Source: Litsea cubeba
Taxonomy: Eukaryota; Streptophyta; Magnoliopsida; Laurales; Lauraceae
NCBI GenBank assembly: GCA_012931725.1
Contig: CM022946.1
Coordinates: 54,075,194 to 54,139,193, forward strand
Direction of reading: 5' to 3'
Length of the DNA stretch: 64,000 nt
Under the pieces are notes generated by a model. It made no database searches. It worked only from the letters and a program-made list of their open reading frames with translations, and was not told the DNA's origin. The translations under genes and the position numbers were made by a program. This document shows positions 10,719 to 20,646 of the stretch, piece by piece. Positions within the stretch are counted from its first letter, which is position 1; each line of letters starts with the position of its first letter.

Positions 10719-11600
10719 TTAAAAGTAAAACTTCTTGAGGTGCGACGCGTTCCATGGCCGCGGCAGCAGTTTCCCATTCATAATCTCAAGCTTATATGCG
10801 GATCGTCCCGCGGTCGAGACTACCTTGAACGGACCGCGCCAGTTCGGGGCCAACTTGCCCTGATTCGGATCCTTGTCTGCGGGCAGCGCCTTCTTCAGGA
10901 CCAGTTCTCCGATGGAGAACTTCCTTTCCCGAACTTTCTGATTGTAATCTCTTGCTAGCCGTTGCTGATAGGCTGCTAAACGGATGGAAGCAGCTTCTCT
11001 GCGTTCTTCGGCCAGGTCCAGTCCCAGGGTTAGGCTTTTATCGTTCTGGACCTGGTCAAAGAGTTCAGATCTGAGCGTTGGAAGGCCGATTTCGAGAGGG
11101 ATCACGGCTTCCATTCCGTATGCCAAGGAGAAAGGAGTTTCTGACGTGGAGCGTCTCGGAGTGGTTCTGTAGGCCCATAACACACTGGGCAGCTCTTCCA
11201 CCCACCTTCCTTTGGCCCCATCGAGTCTCTTCTTGAGCCCATCCAAGACCACTTTGTTGGAGATTTCAGCTTGGCCATTGCTCTGGGGATATGCCGGAGT
11301 CGAATAGTAGTTCCTAATGCCGAGTTCCTTGCAAAAGTTTTTGAAGAGGCTGGAGTCGAATTGGGTCCCGTTGTCCGAGACCAAGACTCGAGGGATGCCG
11401 AACCTTGTGACAATGTTCTTCCATACGAAGCTCTTGGAGTCCCGTTCCGTGATGGAATATAATGCTTCCGCCTCGATCCACTTGGTGAAATAGTCGGTGG
11501 CCACTATCAGCCACCTTTTATTCCCCGGGGCTCGGTGGAGGGGTCCCACAATGTCCAGCCCCCACTGAGCAAAAGGCCATGGACTGGAGAGCGGGCTCAA
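10719..11600 (-). CDS. Integrase region of Gypsy element 1 pol
   Basis: Minus-strand continuation of pol after the stop at 11604-11606, in the same frame. It carries the catalytic core: first Asp in GLDIVGPL, second Asp in VSDNGTQF and Glu in GQAEISNK, followed by LWAYRTTPR and a C-terminal part with KVRERKFSIGELVLKK and WRGPFKV. The zinc-binding HHCC part lies upstream in the neighbouring block (HEGICGSHIGG, CEKCQKF). No chromodomain follows. The block ends at HLKKFYF. The integrase of this copy is separated from the rest of pol by a premature stop and so would not be made as part of the polyprotein. Confidence 0.9.
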   Translation of the reverse strand: MSPLSSPWPFAQWGLDIVGPLHRAPGNKRWLIVATDYFTKWIEAEALYSITERDSKSFVWKNIVTRFGIPRVLVSDNGTQFDSSLFKNFCKELGIRNYYSTPAYPQSNGQAEISNKVVLDGLKKRLDGAKGRWVEELPSVLWAYRTTPRRSTSETPFSLAYGMEAVIPLEIGLPTLRSELFDQVQNDKSLTLGLDLAEERREAASIRLAAYQQRLARDYNQKVRERKFSIGELVLKKALPADKDPNQGKLAPNWRGPFKVVSTAGRSAYKLEIMNGKLLPRPWNASHLKKFYF

Positions 11601-11603
11601 ATC

Positions 11604-13052
11604 CTATGCAGGTTGATGGAGGTTGTGTGAGAACTTCTGGCACTTCTCGCATTTCATAGCGTACATCTGTGCGCCCTTCTGCATGTATGGCCACCAGTAT
11701 CCTTGGCTTATAGCCCGGTATGCTAGTGACCTTCCTCCGATGTGACTTCCGCAGATGCCTTCATGTATTTCGTAAAGGAAGTCTTCAACTCGGCTTGGGT
11801 GGACGCACTGGAGATAAGGGCCCGTGAAGGATTTCTTGTACAGCTTTCCTTCTGGAGAGAGCCAGAACCGGGCTGCCCGGAGCCTGATCTTGTGAGCCTG
11901 CGCTCTGTCCTCGGGGAGTTGGTTATCCTTGAGGTACGCGATGATGGGATCCATCCAACTGGGCCCGAGGTCAGCACACATGACTTGCCGTGGTGGGCTG
12001 AGCTCTATACTCGGCGATGTTAGTGAACCCACTTCTATAGTCCTCTTTTTTCCAGCCTCGACGGCGGAGGCCAAGTTGGCGAGCGCGTCGGCGTGTGAGT
12101 TAGAGTCTCTGCCGATTTGTTTGACTTCTACTTCCGGGAATTGGGAGAGGAGTTTCTTGGCGAGGGTTAAATATGCCGCCATTCTGTCGTCGCGGGCCTG
12201 ATAATCTCCAGTGAGCTGGCTCGTCACCAACTGCAAGTCACTGTAGATCACCAGCTGTTGAGCTCCGAGAACCTTGGCACTATTCAGCCCTGCCAGCAAT
12301 GCTTCATACTCCACCTCGTTATTTGACGCTCGGAAGTCAAGGGTCAGGGCTTGCTCGATTACTAGCCCTTCTGGAGACTGGAGGACTACGCCGACGCCGG
12401 CCCTTCTAGAGGTGGAAGACCCGTCAACGAAGACCTTCCAAGCCGAATCTCGGAGGGTATGCCGAGATTGCTCGTAATCAGTCTCCGGGACTAGGCCATC
12501 CTGCCCATTGCCCCCCAGTTCGGGGTCGAGCGGGCTCGGCGCCGAACTAAGAGAAGTGAACTCGACGATGAAATCTGCAAAGACCTGCGCTTTGATCGCT
12601 GTTCGGGGCTGGTACTGGATATCGTATTGCCCTAGCTCCACGGCCCATCTCGAAACTCGCCCAGAGAAGTCGGCCTTCCGGAAGACAGACTTGAGTTGGT
12701 GCTCTGTCACCACCACTATTGTGTGGGCCTGGAAATAGTGCGAGAGCTTCCGGGAGGCACTGACGAGGGCCAGTGCGAGTTTCTCCATTGGCAGGTACCT
12801 GGTTTCTGCGTCGAGGAGGGTCTTGCTTGTATAGTAGATGGGCTTTTGCTGCCCTTCATCTTCTCTGATCAGGACTGAGCTCACCGCATGGCTGGAGACT
12901 GCCAAGTATAAGTACAATGTTTCGCCTTTCTTCGGGGTTGATAGTAGCGGAGGCGAGGCCAAGTAGGCCTTGAGTCCCTGGAGGGCCGAATCGCATTCTG
13001 GGGTCCACTCAAATCTCAGGTTCTTTCTTAGCAATTGAAAGAAGAGCGGCAC
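11604..13052 (-). CDS. RNase H and integrase zinc region of Gypsy element 1 pol
   Basis: The block starts at the RT connection (PLFFQLLRKN). It runs through the first, RT-linked RNase H-like region (PIYYTSKTLL, ETRYLPMEKLALALV) and a second RNase H domain with the acidic residues in VFVDGSS, NNEVEYEALL, YSDLQLV and HADALANLA, then the HHCC zinc motif of integrase. It terminates at a TAG (11604-11606) after HNLHQPA. The frame continues straight into the integrase block, so the TAG is a nonsense mutation. It is joined to the RT block only by a one-base frameshift near 13045. Confidence 0.9.
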   Translation of the reverse strand: MPLFFQLLRKNLRFEWTPECDSALQGLKAYLASPPLLSTPKKGETLYLYLAVSSHAVSSVLIREDEGQQKPIYYTSKTLLDAETRYLPMEKLALALVSASRKLSHYFQAHTIVVVTEHQLKSVFRKADFSGRVSRWAVELGQYDIQYQPRTAIKAQVFADFIVEFTSLSSAPSPLDPELGGNGQDGLVPETDYEQSRHTLRDSAWKVFVDGSSTSRRAGVGVVLQSPEGLVIEQALTLDFRASNNEVEYEALLAGLNSAKVLGAQQLVIYSDLQLVTSQLTGDYQARDDRMAAYLTLAKKLLSQFPEVEVKQIGRDSNSHADALANLASAVEAGKKRTIEVGSLTSPSIELSPPRQVMCADLGPSWMDPIIAYLKDNQLPEDRAQAHKIRLRAARFWLSPEGKLYKKSFTGPYLQCVHPSRVEDFLYEIHEGICGSHIGGRSLAYRAISQGYWWPYMQKGAQMYAMKCEKCQKFSHNLHQPA

Positions 13053-13696
13053 TTGTCAGAAGACTTGCTGATGAAGCGGTTGAGGGCGGCGGCCATGCCG
13101 GTGAGCCTTTGGACCTGCTTCGTCGTTGCCGGGCTCTTAATTCCCAGGATCGCGGAGATCTGGTCCGGGTTTGCTTCGATACCTCGTCGCGTGACGAGGC
13201 TCCCTAAAAATTTGCCGGACCCAACCCCGAAGGCGCATTTGGAGGCATTCAGCTTCAGCCCGAACTTCCGGAGAACATCAAAAACTTGCCCGAGATCCAC
13301 CAGATGGTCGTGAGATTGGGTGGATTTGACGACCATGTCGTCGATGTATACCTCGACTGTCTTGCCGAGGTGATCCTGGAACATTTTGGTGACCAATCTC
13401 TCATAGGTTGCCCCCGCATTTTTGAGACCGAACGGCATCACCTTATAGCAATAGGTTCCCCTATGAGTGATGAATGCCGTTTTCTCCTGATCCGGTCCGT
13501 ACATGGGTATCTGATGATAACCGCGGTAGGCGTCGAGAAAACTCATCAATCGTGACCGGCGGTGGCGTCGATCATCTGGTCGATCTTCGGGAGAGGGAAG
13601 CAGTCTTTGGGACATGCTTTGTTGAGATCGGTGAAGTCGACGCAGACTCTCCATTTTCCGGTTTTCTTTTTCACCACCACGATATTTGCCAGCCAC
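13028..13696 (-). CDS. Reverse transcriptase palm of Gypsy element 1 pol
   Basis: Contains FLDAYRGYHQIPMYGPDQEK, YCYKVMPFGLKNAGATYERL and the catalytic YIDDMVVKS, then LNASKCAFGVGSGKFLG, in the standard order of a Gypsy RT. It is separated from the upstream block by a frameshift near 13547, where the upstream frame runs into TGA right after DATAGHD; in the sister fragment at 2787-5325 the same place reads GHERMSFLDA without a break. It ends by a second frameshift at 13028-13050. Confidence 0.9.
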   Translation of the reverse strand: MAGKYRGGEKENRKMESLRRLHRSQQSMSQRLLPSPEDRPDDRRHRRSRLMSFLDAYRGYHQIPMYGPDQEKTAFITHRGTYCYKVMPFGLKNAGATYERLVTKMFQDHLGKTVEVYIDDMVVKSTQSHDHLVDLGQVFDVLRKFGLKLNASKCAFGVGSGKFLGSLVTRRGIEANPDQISAILGIKSPATTKQVQRLTGMAAALNRFISKSSDKCRSSFNC

Positions 13697-15288
13697 TTCG
13701 GGTACTGGACCTCTCTGATGGCGTTCGCCTCTAGCAGCTTCTCCACCTCTTCAACCACGGCCGCAGACTGGTCGATCCCGGACCTTCTCGCCTTCTGAAC
13801 CACTGGCTTGACTTGAGGGTCTACATTTAGCCTGTGGCTCATGACCTCGGGGTTCACGCCTGGCATCTCCTGTGGTGTCCAGGCGAAGAGGTCTCTGCTT
13901 TGCAATAGAAAACTGAGCAACTCGGACCGCTCCTGCTCGGCGAGCTGGCTCCCAAGAAGGAAGTGTCTCTCAGGATCACTGGGGTCGATCCTGACCTCGG
14001 TGAGATCCTCGATACTCTTCTCTCCTGGATAGCGGCCGATCCTGTCTAGCTCCGCTTCTAGCTCTGCCATGTGCACCTGCTTCGGCTCTTCCTCGCCGGA
14101 CACCACGGCCATCATACAACGCTTGGCCATTTGCTGGTCCCCGTCGATTGTGACCACCTCGATTCTGCCATCCCTTTCCAAAGGGAATTTGAGCTTTTGA
14201 TGGTAGGAAGAGGGGACGGCCTCTATCTGGTGCAGCCAGCTCCTCCCTACGATGGCATTGTAGGGAGATGGCGTGTCCACTACGAGGAAGTCAGCCACCA
14301 CTGATGTGCCCCCTACTTGGACTTTGAGGGAGACTCTCCCTTTGGGGTATACGGGCTTGGCGCTGAACCCTATCAGGGGGGTCCGTGCCTCCTGGAGGTC
14401 TTCTTCTGTGAGCCCCATCTTAGTAAAGCAGTCGAAGTAGAGGATCTCGGACGAGCTGCCTGGGTCAACGAGGGTCCTCTGCACCTTGCAACTTCCCAAC
14501 TTCAGGGTCATAATTAGTGGGTCATTGTGAGGGAGTTGAACCCCCTTCAGGTCCTCGTCTGAGAACCAGATCTTCGGCCTTTCTTTGCGAGCCTTTTTAG
14601 GGGATGGCCCGAGTTCGGCAGACATGACCTGTTTCCCATGGGAGGCCCTCCTGGCCTCAGCGCGCGCCTGACCGCTGTTCTGTTTGGTAGGGGCTAGGTG
14701 GATGACGCTTATAATCCTTTCCGACCCGTCGCTGTCGTGGCTCTCCTCAGTTCGGCGTCGAGGTCGGTCGTTGCTCCCGCTGCCTACCTTTTTGTAGTAT
14801 TCCTTCAGGTGCCCGTCCTTGACGAGCCTTTCGAGATGATTCTCGAGGGAGTGACAGCCCTCAGTGTCGTGCCCGTTCTGCTTGTGGTAGGCGCAGAACT
14901 TCGTCTGATCCCTCGTGGAGGGATCGCCCCTCATAGGGAATGGCCATTTAAAGTATGGCTTTCCCTGGATCTTTTCCAATATCCGGTGAATCGGCTCTTT
15001 GAAAACCGTATTGACCCTCTCGCGCGAAGAGTAGGACGGTCTATGTCTCTTGCTTCCTCCTGAAGCGCTGGTCGGGGTCGACGACTGGCCACCCGAGTGG
15101 TGGTCTCGGCTTGTTTCTCCTCTGCGGTAGGTCCTCTTTTCCCCCCCAGAGGCTCGATCTTCCCGCCGAGATCGATCCTCCTGCCGCGGTTGGTCCTCCC
15201 TCCGAGGACGGCTCTCGTTCCGAGACTTGCTCCTAGAAACGCCAAAGCTCTCATTGGCCCGTGCTTCGTCCTCCTCCTGCTCGATGAC
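13546..15288 (-). CDS. Gag tail, protease and RT fingers of Gypsy element 1
   Basis: Frame-shifted continuation of gag. It opens with VIEQEEDEARANESFG, a basic Arg/Glu-rich tail, and the knuckle-like FCAYHKQNGHDTEGC. The aspartic protease follows, with active-site VDPGSSSEILYFD (DPGS in place of the usual DTGS, also present in the sister fragment) and FLVVDTPSPYNAIVG. Then come the RT fingers, with KWLANIVVVKKKTGKWRVCV and DLNKACPKDCFPLPKIDQMI. The frame closes at 13546. The open frame extends upstream to 15360, but those residues are out of the true gag frame. Confidence 0.88.
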   Translation of the reverse strand, partial: VIEQEEDEARANESFGVSRSKSRNESRPRREDQPRQEDRSRREDRASGGEKRTYRRGETSRDHHSGGQSSTPTSASGGSKRHRPSYSSRERVNTVFKEPIHRILEKIQGKPYFKWPFPMRGDPSTRDQTKFCAYHKQNGHDTEGCHSLENHLERLVKDGHLKEYYKKVGSGSNDRPRRRTEESHDSDGSERIISVIHLAPTKQNSGQARAEARRASHGKQVMSAELGPSPKKARKERPKIWFSDEDLKGVQLPHNDPLIMTLKLGSCKVQRTLVDPGSSSEILYFDCFTKMGLTEEDLQEARTPLIGFSAKPVYPKGRVSLKVQVGGTSVVADFLVVDTPSPYNAIVGRSWLHQIEAVPSSYHQKLKFPLERDGRIEVVTIDGDQQMAKRCMMAVVSGEEEPKQVHMAELEAELDRIGRYPGEKSIEDLTEVRIDPSDPERHFLLGSQLAEQERSELLSFLLQSRDLFAWTPQEMPGVNPEVMSHRLNVDPQVKPVVQKARRSGIDQSAAVVEEVEKLLEANAIREVQYPKWLANIVVVKKKTGKWRVCVDFTDLNKACPKDCFPLPKIDQMIDATAGHD

Positions 15289-16433
15289 TTGTTCACCCTT
15301 GCCATGAGGGCTGTTACAGAGAGAACAGGGTTTCGGACGAGCTCCTTTCGAAGCTCGCATCCTGGCAGGAGGGCGTGCTGGAAGGACTTGATCGCGACAT
15401 CTTCGGAGGAGTTGTCGATTTGACTGTAAACCGTCCAGAATCTTTTGGCAAACTGAGTGACGCTTTCACTCCACCTCATTCTGAGAGCCATGATATCGCT
15501 GTCGGTCTTGGGAATGACTCTGTGCGCCTGGAATTTCCCAAGAAAGGAGTCCCGTAACTGGGCCCAGCTCGTGATCGATCCTTCGGGGAACGCACAGAAC
15601 CATTTGAGGGGTAGGTCCCCCAGGCTGGAGGAGAAGACCCTGCAATTGAGGTGCCCAACGTCGCCCCAGACGGACAGTTTTTGGGTGAAATGGCGGAGGT
15701 GTGCTGCTGGATCCGAGGTTCCGTCGTAGAGGACGAACCTCGGAACGCTGAACTTCTTAGGGAGGGGGTACTCGATTATCTCTCTGGAGAAGGGTGATGA
15801 GTCGAGGCCAGCGAAGTCGGGGAGGTCTGGTTGGCTTTGGGCGAGCCCTGCCTCCTTCAGGGTGTTCTGGATGGCCTGCTTGACCAGGCGGTCGATCAGA
15901 GCCTGCTGATCTGCCGCCTCCGATCTCGGCACCGACCCCCTGTCCTCGTGGTTATGGCAAGAACTCCCGACGTGACTCCGCTCGCGACTCTTATCGTTCA
16001 GATGCTCCCTTAGGTCTTTGCCGGTGACGGGATCCTTCCTGCCTATGGGATCACCGCCCCCGGGGACCACTTCTTTCTCTCGGATCTGCTGCCTAAGCTG
16101 GCGGATAAGATTGTCTTTCTCCTGGAGGGCGAGATTCTGAGCCCTGATTGCGGCTTGAGCGGGGTCGGCTCTGTCGCCTCCACGGTCCGAGTGGCGCCCG
16201 GATCGGCGTGACCCCGCCGCTGCCGGGGCCTTGCCCTTCGAGAAGCGCTCCTGGAGCGGAGCGTTCAGCCGCGGCAGACCCTCCACCTCAAGCGGGGATG
16301 ACGCGGACTCGGTATGGTAGCTTTCTACCTCTGCGGCCTCCCTCGACGCGTAGGGCAATGGCCCAGGGAGGACCAGTGGCCCTGCGGGGAGGGACTTCGG
16401 GTGCTCTGCGCCTCTCTTGTTTCTCGGAGCCAT
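15289..16433 (-). CDS. Gag of Gypsy element 1
   Basis: ATG at 16433, about 80 bases inside the 5' LTR, opens MAPRNKRGAEHPKSLPAG. The N-terminal part is charged and Pro-rich with a predicted coiled coil (LALQEKDNLIRQLRQQIREK). The retrotransposon capsid domain follows (PKKFSVPRFVLYDGTSDPAA, LPLKWFCAFPEGSI, SWAQLRDSFLGKF). True gag coding ends near 15288: after TALMARVNK the frame must shift by one base to continue as VIEQEEDEA. Beyond that point the original frame gives arginine-rich nonsense to 14931. A one-base deletion in AACAAG(G)TC explains it. Confidence 0.9.
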
Positions 16434-16495
16434 GGTGATTGAAAAGGATTTTGGGAAAGATTTTGAGAAAGGTTTTGGGGTATGGGTTAGTACTT

Positions 16496-16512
16496 TCCCA
16501 CAGACGGCGCCA
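16496..16512 (-). other. Primer-binding region of Gypsy element 1
   Basis: Minus strand directly after the 5' LTR reads TGGCGCCGTCTGTGGGA. The first nine bases (TGGCGCCGT) match the complement of the plant tRNA-Asp 3' end as I know it, with divergence after that. This start is common in Tat and Athila elements. Confidence 0.7.
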
Positions 16513-16514
16513 AT

Positions 16515-17252
16515 TGTAAGTGCCTAAAAATTAAGGACTTTAGATCAGGGATTAGGATCCTTGATTCGGGTGGTTTGGATGAAGATTGTCGTGGCTCCGA
16601 CTGGACCTGAGGAGGAAGAGAAGGAAAACACGTCAGAGGACCCTGGCTGCTGGCAGCGCAAGGCTCTCCGATGCTTAAGTCAGTTCAGGGGATGAGCAAG
16701 GGAGATGGAAAGGAAATTGCAGAGTGAGAGTGTGTATTCTGGATCGCGTACCTTTAGGATGGAGGTGGAGGCGCTATTTATAAGCGATGGGGTTGACTAT
16801 TGTGGGCGAGTTCCAAGACTGGGCCGGCCACTCGAGTGGCTGCGTCCACTCAGCCCATAATGCATTAAATGCTGACCCATGCTTCATTAAATGCTGGGCT
16901 CGCTGGGTCAGGCGGCGGTTCTGACTTTTGGGCTAGGTCCCATCAGGCCTGGCCCGGAGCCATGCCCTGGGGGCGCACGTGTCCTGTGCGCGCCGTTTTG
17001 TCAGTAATGATAATCTGCAGGGCATGCCTTAGCATGCGCCGTTGCCCTGTCGCTGGTCCCATCAATCTCTGTCAAATCCGCGTTGCCGGGGTCGATGCCG
17101 AGGTCGGGTAGGTCCGACTTCGGGAGCTCTCACCTCGGCGAATGACCGCGGTCATTCGGCCGTGGTCACCCTTGGCCTAGGGGAGGCGTAATCATTCTGC
17201 CTTGAGGCCTGGGCTAGTGCTGATCTTGGCTTAGTGAAAATACCCCCACACA
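16515..17252 (-). repeat. 5' LTR of Gypsy element 1
   Basis: Same ends as the 3' LTR (TGTAAGTGCC...CCCCCACACA on the plus strand), 738 bases, minus-strand TATA box at 16775-16782. It is followed on the right by the ATTAG duplication and then by UPL3 exon sequence. Confidence 0.93.
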
Positions 17253-17257
17253 ATTAG
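17253..17257. repeat. Target-site duplication ATTAG of Gypsy element 1 (right)
   Basis: Second copy of the 5-bp duplication seen at 6350-6354. Confidence 0.95.
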
Positions 17258-18651
17258 CATGGAAAGATCCACAAGTCTTGATTCCAGCCCTTCAGATTTA
17301 TGAGATTCTCATGGAAAAGCTTCCAGGAACTTTCTCCAAGATGTTTGTGAGAGAAGGGGTGGTTCATGCGGTAGACACACTTATTTCCTCAGATCGTTCA
17401 AGTAAGGTGCTTGCTGATCCAACTTCTGCCGAAAAGGATAATGATTCTTTGCTCGGAACATCTTATCGGTCTTGGCGCGGTCGACGACGTAATGGTGCCC
17501 CAAACACAGATGCTAATTCTTTGGAAGAACCCAAAAGCACTATTTTAGGAAAAATCGGTTCACCTCCGACTTCGCTAGAAGTTCCAACTGCTAATTCTAG
17601 TCTCCGTGCTTCAGTTAGTGCACGTGCAAGAGCTTTCAAAGATAAGTATTTCCCTGCTGATCCTGGGGCAAGCGAAGTAGGCGTGTCCGATGATCTTCTT
17701 CGTTTAAAGAATCTTTGCATGAAGTTGAGCATTGAAGGTTCCAAGACTAAAACAAAGGGCAAGTCCAAAGCATCGGGACATCGCTTGCCTGATATTTTAG
17801 ATAGCACTGAGGAGCAATTGACTGTAGTTATAACTGAGATGCTAACGGAACTGAAAAAGTGAGATGGTGTTTCCACATTTGAGTTCATTGGGAGTGGAGT
17901 TGTTCTTGCTTTACTAAACTATTTTTCTTGTGGAACCTTTTCCAAGGAGAGAATCTCTGAAGCCAACTTGCCTAAGCTTCGTCAACATGCTCTTAGAAGA
18001 TTTAAGTCCTTTATTGCGATTGCACTTCGTGATAGTGATAAAGCAGGGCATGGGGCTCCTATGACTGTCTTAGTGCAGAAGCTTCAAAATGCTTTATCCT
18101 CCTTGGAGCGCTTCCCAGTTGTACTGAGCCATTCATCTAGATCATCTGGTGTGAATTCACGCCTATCCTCTGGATTAAGTGCGTTGTCTCACCCATTCAA
18201 ACTTCGACTATGTAGAGCACAAGGTGACAAATCTCTCCGTGACTATTCTTCAAATATCTTTCTCATTGAACCTATGGCAAGTTTAGCAGCCGTTGAAGAA
18301 TTCCTTTGGCCAAGAGTTTAACGTGGAGAGTCTGCACAGAAGGCTTCTGCTGGAAATTCTGAGCATGGGACAGCACTTGCTGCTGGTGTGCCATCACCAT
18401 CTACATCAGCTCCTGCATCATCTGGTCGGCACCATTCAACTAGATCTAGGTCATCAGTAGCCATAGGAGGTGCTGCAAAAAAGGATGCACATGAGGGGCA
18501 AGGAAGCTCATCTAAAGGAAAGGGCAATGCTGTTTTGAAATCTGCTCTCGACGAGGCTAAAGGGCCTCAGACAAGAAATGCTGCACGTAGGAGAGCAGCT
18601 TCAAATAAGGATGCACAGCTGAAACCTGCACATGGAGACTCCAGCTCTGAG
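17258..18651 (+). pseudogene. UPL3: UPL3 pseudogene, exon c continued
   Basis: Reads AWKDPQVLIPALQ, EKLPGTFSKMFVREGVVHAV, FKDKYFPADPGASEVGVSDD, STFEFIGSGVVLALLNYFSC, LPKLRQHALRRFKSF, SLERFPVVLSHSSRSSG, FKLRLCRAQGDKSLRDYSSN and EEFLWPRV, all UPL3 landmarks in order. Two nonsense mutations interrupt it: TGA at 17860-17862 (after TELKK, before DGVSTF, where UPL3 has glycine) and TAA at 18319-18321 (after FLWPRV, before RGES, where UPL3 has glutamine). After the stops the frame continues without shift. The serine-rich linker ends at a GT donor at 18652. Confidence 0.93.
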
Positions 18652-19054
18652 GTATGCTGCATTAAAAATGGATGTCTTTTCCTGTTTTGATATGATGATT
18701 GCTTTTCTTTCATGTCATTATTTTCTTTTGCTAAAAGAAAATCTCAATTTTTTTTAAAAAAGTAAATCTTAGTCTTTGAAAATCTTAGTAATTTAGGGTT
18801 TGCGTTAGCCCCTTTATTTTGAGGTTGGGTTCGGACTTTGGAGTCTGATCAAGATAGTGCTTTATATGTGCAAAAATGTGGTGTCCATATTTTATATATA
18901 TAATATAGGAAAATATTTATGTGCATCTATCCCTCACCGCCACATTATAGTGGGGCCACTTTATTGAGGGGATTAGATCTCATTGTCTGCTTTGGGCTGG
19001 ATGGATACGCAATCTGATTCGCGACCATATGTTTTCCTTTTTTGGGCTCTGCAG
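18652..19054 (+). other. UPL3 intron (403 bp)
   Basis: GT donor after DSSSE and CAG acceptor at 19052-19054 before DEELDISPDE. AT-rich, with a TATATA run near 18895; nothing else recognised. Confidence 0.85.
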
Positions 19055-19150
19055 GATGAGGAGTTGGACATCTCTCCTGATGAGATTGATGATGCTTTGG
19101 TGATTGAAGAGGATGATATGTCAGAGGATGAAGATGATGATCATGAGGAG
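19055..19150 (+). pseudogene. UPL3: UPL3 pseudogene, exon d (acidic region)
   Basis: A 96-base exon encoding DEELDISPDEIDDALVIEED followed by DMSEDEDDDHEE, the acidic segment of UPL3 before the central linker. It is bounded by CAG acceptor and GT donor and is open. The next exon is 34 kb away at 53164; without the Copia insertion the intron would be only about 350 bases. Confidence 0.9.
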
Positions 19151-19278
19151 GTAATATAATTTATTCATATATTCTCCTTCTGTATTTGTGCATTATCTAT
19201 TCATATTACAGTAAGTTACTTTTACATTTTTTTTAATTGCTCCTGAATTTTTGTAAGCTGGAGGGAACATTGACTATG

Positions 19279-19283
19279 AATCA
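19279..19283. repeat. Target-site duplication AATCA of the Copia element (left)
   Basis: AATCA directly before the LTR start TGTTAGTT, repeated at 52944-52948 directly after the right LTR. Confidence 0.93.
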
Positions 19284-19756
19284 TGTTAGTTTATTATTAA
19301 CATGAACCCTAAGATCGAGAACATCATGATTATCACGTGTAGGATTTAATTAAAGATTACCTCCAGACATCCTGATGCAGAGAGCTTTCCAATCCTGCTG
19401 TCTGATGTTGATGTTGAGATCCGCCCAAGAAGATTTTAGGGAATAACTTCAGTTTCTCTCTCCTTGCCTATAAGCCTTAATGTGTTGAATTTTGTGAATG
19501 AATCTTTGTGATGGAGGAAAGACTCTATTTTATAGGTGGAGAGAGGACCAAATATATTCCAATTAGGATTCCATTAGTTTTGATCTCAACCGTCCATCAA
19601 GGTAAAGTTTATTATGGAATATATCTCTTTAGGAAACCTTATATAAGTAAAAGATAGCATGTATCCTATGAAAACGGGATTCTTATAATGACCACAATTT
19701 ATGGAAAGGTAAGGACTTGTGGTCTAAGTGAAAGACCTAAAAGTAATTTCCTTACA
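19284..19756 (-). repeat. 3' LTR of the Copia element
   Basis: TGTTAGTTTATT...TTTCCTTACA on the plus strand. A minus-strand TATA box lies at about 19524-19534 (CTATTTTATAG on plus). By eye about 16 differences from the 5' LTR over 473 bases. The purine tract AGTGGGAGAC (minus) lies at about 19758-19768. Confidence 0.92.
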
Positions 19757-20143
19757 GTCTCCCACTTGGTCAATAGGAAGATCCATTAATGTTTTCATTT
19801 TAGGAATCATAAGGCGCGCATTAGATGCTAAACACTTCTTTAGTCGGTTATCATAAGTGTCTTGGCTAATTCGGTTGTGAATAAGAGTCATGGCGTGCAC
19901 ACATTATTTTGCAATATGCTTACTTCCATGTACTACGTCATTTACAACCTGCATAACTAGACCATGATAAGAGATTGATGTAATGGTCTCATAATGTCTT
20001 TGGTTAAAGACTGTTTCTGTTTATTATTCATCCAAACATAAATATGTACACAATGGAAAAATAGAAATGACAGATGTAGATATGCATTAAGAGCTCAATA
20101 AATGTCCAATACAAGTAGAGAAATAAAAGGCATAAAAAGATAA

Positions 20144-20646
20144 TCAAGAACTATCTATAAGACCCATGCTTTCAGTATGACCCTGAAAGGTCTTTGGAGT
20201 TAGTCCTTTCGTGAATATATCTGCAACCATGAAATCTGTACGTATAGACTCTATTACAAATTTCTGTAATCTAACATCTTGCTTCAGTGATAGATATTTA
20301 AGGTCCATGTGTTTGGCTCCCTTAGATATCCTGTCATGCTTAGAGAAGAAGGTTGCAGCGTTATTGTCACAGTAAAGAGTTAATGGCTTAGAGATGAAAC
20401 TCAAAGCTTCAAACTGAGAGATAAAATTACGCAACCATGTTCCCTGAATTGCAGCCTCATAACATGCCACATACTCAGCCATCATGGTGGATGCGTAAAG
20501 TAACTTGGATTTCTGGCTTTTCCATGATATTGCACCCCCACATAAAAGATACACATAACCAAGAGTGCAAAGTCTGGTGTCAGGACATCCAGCAAAATCT
20601 GAATCGGAATAACCAGTCACCTGTAGGTGACTTGATTTTCTGTATG
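20144..20646 (-). pseudogene. Copia RNase H (C-terminal part of pol)
   Basis: Minus strand reads VTGYSDSDFAGCPDTR, AISWKSQKSKLLYASTM, AEYVACYEAAIQGTWLR and ends in VADIFTKGLTP, the classical Copia RNase H series with its acidic residues. It continues the RT block that ends at 47725: the two halves meet in RNYML/TYRKS when the intervening Gypsy element is left out. The block ends in a stop at 20144. Between 19757 and 20143 is only the element's 3' untranslated sequence. Confidence 0.9.

Larger units (their letters stand above)
6355..17252 (-). mobile_element. Gypsy element 1 (Tat-like, non-chromovirus), full length
   Basis: Complete 10.9-kb LTR retrotransposon on the minus strand. LTRs are 6355-7091 and 16515-17252. 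The primer-binding region starts at 16512, the polypurine tract is next to 7092, and target duplications ATTAG flank it. Coding order on the minus strand is gag, protease, RT, RNase H, integrase. An antisense spliced ORF lies between integrase and 3' LTR. No chromodomain follows the integrase. The integrase-RT arrangement, the TGGCGCC primer site and the extra antisense ORF point to the Tat branch of plant Gypsy. The gag-pol of this copy is broken by three frameshifts and one stop, so it would need proteins from another copy to move. Confidence 0.93.
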
